A stretch of 64,000 bases of DNA from Bacteroides clarus YIT 12056 (lineage in GTDB: Bacteria > Bacteroidota > Bacteroidia > Bacteroidales > Bacteroidaceae), in contig NZ_FQWK01000002.1 of the NCBI RefSeq assembly GCF_900129655.1, positions 372,001 to 436,000 on the forward strand, given 5' to 3'. Positions within the stretch are counted from its first letter, which is position 1. Each line of letters starts with the position of its first letter. Shown in pieces: positions 61,850 to 64,000 of this stretch. A model generated the notes under the pieces. That model ran no database searches. It had not been told where the DNA came from and saw nothing but the letters and a program-made list of their open reading frames with translations. The position numbers were made by a program, and so were the translations under genes.

Positions 61850-63880
61850 TTAGATTTTATAATCGTACTTATCCGGTAACAGAAAAGTTACTTCACATCC
61901 TACCTCGCCATCCGGCAAAGTCACGTTATGCACGGCGACGTCAATCGCTTCCTTATTTTTCATATTCAGAATCTGAATCGTTTGCATGATGACTTTCATG
62001 CCTGTACCTGTGCCTCTATGCCGGCTGTCCGGACGATAACCGCCACCGTTATCCGTTATCTTAATGCGAATGCCTCTCTCCTGCCGGTCTACGGTAATCC
62101 ATAAATTCCGTTCTCCCTCCTTGCCTCTCAACGCATGTTTTACGGAATTTTCCACCGGAATCTGTATCATCATAGAGGGCAGCCATACCTGTTCAGGATG
62201 CACATCTTCCGCTATTTTAATATCCGGGCGGAAAGTCGCTCCGAGCGAACGGCGTTCCAAGTCGATATAAGTTCCGACAAAATCCAGCTCCTCGGACAAA
62301 GTGACACATAACTGTTCCGCCAGTTCCAGATTTCGCCGCATCAGTTTCACTAATGACGCCAACTCCTGCTTCTCCTCTTCCCTACGGTTCACAACCTCCT
62401 GATTGAGAACATTGAATATAAAATGAGGAGACAAGCGGTTACGGATATTCTCAAGACGGAGCGTAGAGACTGTCCTGCGATTTTGAGCGAGCAGTAAATC
62501 ATGCTTCTTCCTATTATAAAGATAAAGAAAAACGGCAATCAAGAACGCTATAACGGCAATCGCCAATGTCACGAGACGAGTTTGCCTCAATGCCAGCACC
62601 TCGTTTTCCTGTTTCTGAAACAAGACCTTATGCGCCATCAAGGTAGAGTCCTGCTGATAACGCAAAGTCAAATCCGCCGTACGCATCCTTATACGCTCAT
62701 TGCGAATAGAGTCGTCCAAGCGGTCATTTTTCTTCAGATAATCGTATGCTCGCTGATAATTACCGGTTTCTTCGTGAAATTGCTGCAAATATTTATTACG
62801 GATATGTATCATGTCCGCGTCTATCTCCGGCGAAGCTTTACTCACCGTCAGCAACCGCCGTGCCTCCGCAAAGTCTTTACGCTGCAAAGCCAGCTCTATT
62901 TTCTGCGTATCGATATAATAAAGCGCGGTAGTGGAACCTATCTCTTTAAAGAAAGGCTCGCACAAATCCAGATATTTGGCAGCCGAATCCGCTTCGTTCC
63001 GTTGAAGAAAACAGTCGCTCAGGTTCAAGTAACTCAGATTAAGCCCCCAGCGCATATCAGGATAATCTTTCACAAGCTCCACCACCTTCCTGAAGTAACC
63101 GATTGCCGTAGCGTAATCCCCCCGGTAATAATACGAGTTTCCGCGATTATTCAGATAAAAATGCTTTTCATCCGGAAGCATCTCATCATAGTTCTTAGCC
63201 GCAAGTTCCGAATAGTAGTCACATTGCTCATAGTCGCGCAGTGTCATATATCCCTGCGCCAATCCATAGTAGATGGGAAACTTTCTGTCCGAAGGCATAT
63301 TCAGCGAATCACAAATCAACAGTGCCTTCCTGTACCAGAAAACACCCATATCCAGCCTTCCCAAATGATTGTTGGCATCGGCAAGGTTTATCAGAATGTC
63401 CGGAATGGTCTCCGGTTTCGTTCCCTGCAATCTCCATTCATAAGCTTTCTTGAAACAAACTTCCGCGGAATCTATATACCCTTTTCTCGAATAGATATTA
63501 CCCTTCATATTGAGACATTCGGACTGCAAATCGGCCAACCGGTGCGAGAAAGGCTGTCTGCCGGTAAAATCCTCAATCTCCCGAATCAAAAGTTGCGCAG
63601 AATCGATATCGGAAGTGGCCAGGCAGGTTTTCAAAGCGACGGAAAGATAGTTGTACCGTACCAGACTGTCTTTCGCAGCCTTCATTCTTTGCAAGACCTG
63701 TGTCCTCATCCTGCGCGGAGCCGTTGCCACAGAATCGACATGAGTACTGAAAAAAGAATCGAATTCCCGCATTTCAGATATCATGTCACCGCCGCCTTTA
63801 CAAGTACAGGCGCCCGGCAATACAATCCCCGTCCATAGAAGAAGAAAGAAACCGATGCAGCTTTTCAGACCACTCCGCAT
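61850..63880 (-). CDS. TPR-containing sensor histidine kinase (LytS/His_kinase family)
   Basis: 676 residues. Lipoprotein-like or signal start (SCIGFFLLLWTGIVLPGACTC). Residues about 50-390 hold tetratricopeptide repeats (CLNMKGNIYSRKGYIDSAEVCFKKA, NRGNSYYYRGDYATAIGYFRKV) exposed to the periplasm. One transmembrane segment is at about 438-460 (LVTLAIAVIAFLIAVFLYLYN). The His_kinase domain has the phospho-His in SPHFIFNVLNQE (about 490) and the ATPase G-box KITDNGGGYR (about 615). It pairs with the LytTR regulator downstream. Confidence 0.92.
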   Translation of the reverse strand: MRSGLKSCIGFFLLLWTGIVLPGACTCKGGGDMISEMREFDSFFSTHVDSVATAPRRMRTQVLQRMKAAKDSLVRYNYLSVALKTCLATSDIDSAQLLIREIEDFTGRQPFSHRLADLQSECLNMKGNIYSRKGYIDSAEVCFKKAYEWRLQGTKPETIPDILINLADANNHLGRLDMGVFWYRKALLICDSLNMPSDRKFPIYYGLAQGYMTLRDYEQCDYYSELAAKNYDEMLPDEKHFYLNNRGNSYYYRGDYATAIGYFRKVVELVKDYPDMRWGLNLSYLNLSDCFLQRNEADSAAKYLDLCEPFFKEIGSTTALYYIDTQKIELALQRKDFAEARRLLTVSKASPEIDADMIHIRNKYLQQFHEETGNYQRAYDYLKKNDRLDDSIRNERIRMRTADLTLRYQQDSTLMAHKVLFQKQENEVLALRQTRLVTLAIAVIAFLIAVFLYLYNRKKHDLLLAQNRRTVSTLRLENIRNRLSPHFIFNVLNQEVVNRREEEKQELASLVKLMRRNLELAEQLCVTLSEELDFVGTYIDLERRSLGATFRPDIKIAEDVHPEQVWLPSMMIQIPVENSVKHALRGKEGERNLWITVDRQERGIRIKITDNGGGYRPDSRHRGTGTGMKVIMQTIQILNMKNKEAIDVAVHNVTLPDGEVGCEVTFLLPDKYDYKI

Positions 63881-63890
63881 ACTCCGTGTT

Positions 63891-64000
63891 TTATTTTATT
63901 GTAACCATCGTAGCTCCGAACCCATATTCCTGGAAAGAAGCGTCTTGTGTCTTACAAGCCGTATATTTCCGTTTCATCTCATCCAATAAGGCTTTGCGAA
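63891..64000 (-). CDS. C-terminal end of a protein, possibly Smr/DUF2027-type (partial)
   Basis: The last 36 codons of a minus-strand gene, stop at 63891-63893. The end reads ...DASFQEYGFGATMVTIK. The GFGATMVTI ending recalls Bacteroidota DUF2027/Smr proteins (MutS2-related nuclease domain), but the piece is too short to be sure. It is 10 bp upstream of the kinase gene and so probably in the same transcript. Confidence 0.4.
   Translation of the reverse strand, partial: RKALLDEMKRKYTACKTQDASFQEYGFGATMVTIK

Noticed and set aside
62501..63838. 445-codon plus-strand frame opposite the sensor kinase
   Set aside because: Shadow; the minus strand carries TPRs and all kinase motifs.
1..64000. CRISPR arrays, tRNA or rRNA genes, invertible promoters with long inverted repeats
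   Set aside because: None was recognised on either strand by reading; the only tandem array is the 21-bp one, whose units directly adjoin without unique spacers.

Overview
The window is a stretch of chromosome from a gut-type Bacteroides or close relative. Several independent signs agree. LpxC and FabZ are fused in one polypeptide inside an lpxD-lpxC/fabZ-lpxA cluster. There is a SusC/SusD polysaccharide utilisation locus (PUL) with many secreted glycosidases and lipoproteins. Promoters fit the Bacteroidota pattern of a TTG-type -33 element and a TAnnTTTG -7 element. Fimbrillin-family lipoproteins and a cytochrome c system II CcsBA fusion are also typical. The species cannot be fixed from the sequence alone. 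No rRNA, tRNA, CRISPR array, intact insertion sequence or prophage was seen.

Layout. 1-11.6 kb (+ strand): the end of prfA, a membrane protein, pyrF, a lipoprotein, a membrane-anchored protein, an HD hydrolase, the lipid A genes lpxD, lpxC/fabZ and lpxA, a PRiA4b ORF-3-like protein and miaA. 11.65-15.3 kb (-): a GH3 glucosidase and a secreted Ntn-type amidase. 15.5-16.8 kb (+): a hemerythrin-like protein overlapping a LuxR-type regulator whose receiver lacks the phospho-acceptor Asp. 16.8-17.3 kb: non-coding DNA with a 21-bp tandem palindromic array and a possible small RNA. 17.3-26.7 kb (-): a compact seven-gene operon for iron and haem: porin, imelysin lipoprotein, di-haem oxidoreductase, second porin, mono-haem lipoprotein, Rid-family protein, and the CcsBA cytochrome c synthase that would mature the haem proteins. 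26.9-30 kb (-): an Arc-type DNA-binding protein, then an operon of UbiA prenyltransferase, CPBP protease and PatB-type aminotransferase. 30-34.4 kb (+): HAD phosphatase, Pif1-like helicase with a TPR tail, YrdC/Sua5-family protein, AI-2E-family transporter.

35.2-58.9 kb (-) is one large glycan-utilisation region in two blocks. The downstream block holds GH127, an unassigned alpha/beta hydrolase, GH97, GH43 and GH88. The upstream block holds a membrane-spanning propeller/AraC regulator with no kinase, an ECF sigma factor, SusC, SusD, an Ig-repeat surface lipoprotein, a PL38-like polysaccharide lyase and two fimbrillin-like lipoproteins. Between the blocks lie a strong terminator and the remains of an AAA/DUF4143 ATPase gene. 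A uronate-containing glycan with arabinofuranosyl and glucosyl decorations is the best guess at the substrate: lyase and GH88 would handle uronates, GH43/GH127 arabinose, GH97 alpha-glucosides.

59-64 kb: hemW (+), a small secreted protein (+) with an FNR/CRP-like site upstream, a LytTR response regulator and a TPR-type LytS-like sensor kinase (-), and the 3' end of another gene.

The points most worth a second look are the self-contained cytochrome/iron operon, the hemerythrin/pseudo-receiver pair, the kinase-less transmembrane AraC regulator with direct repeats just downstream of its gene, the fimbrillin-like lipoproteins built into a PUL, and the 21-bp palindromic array.
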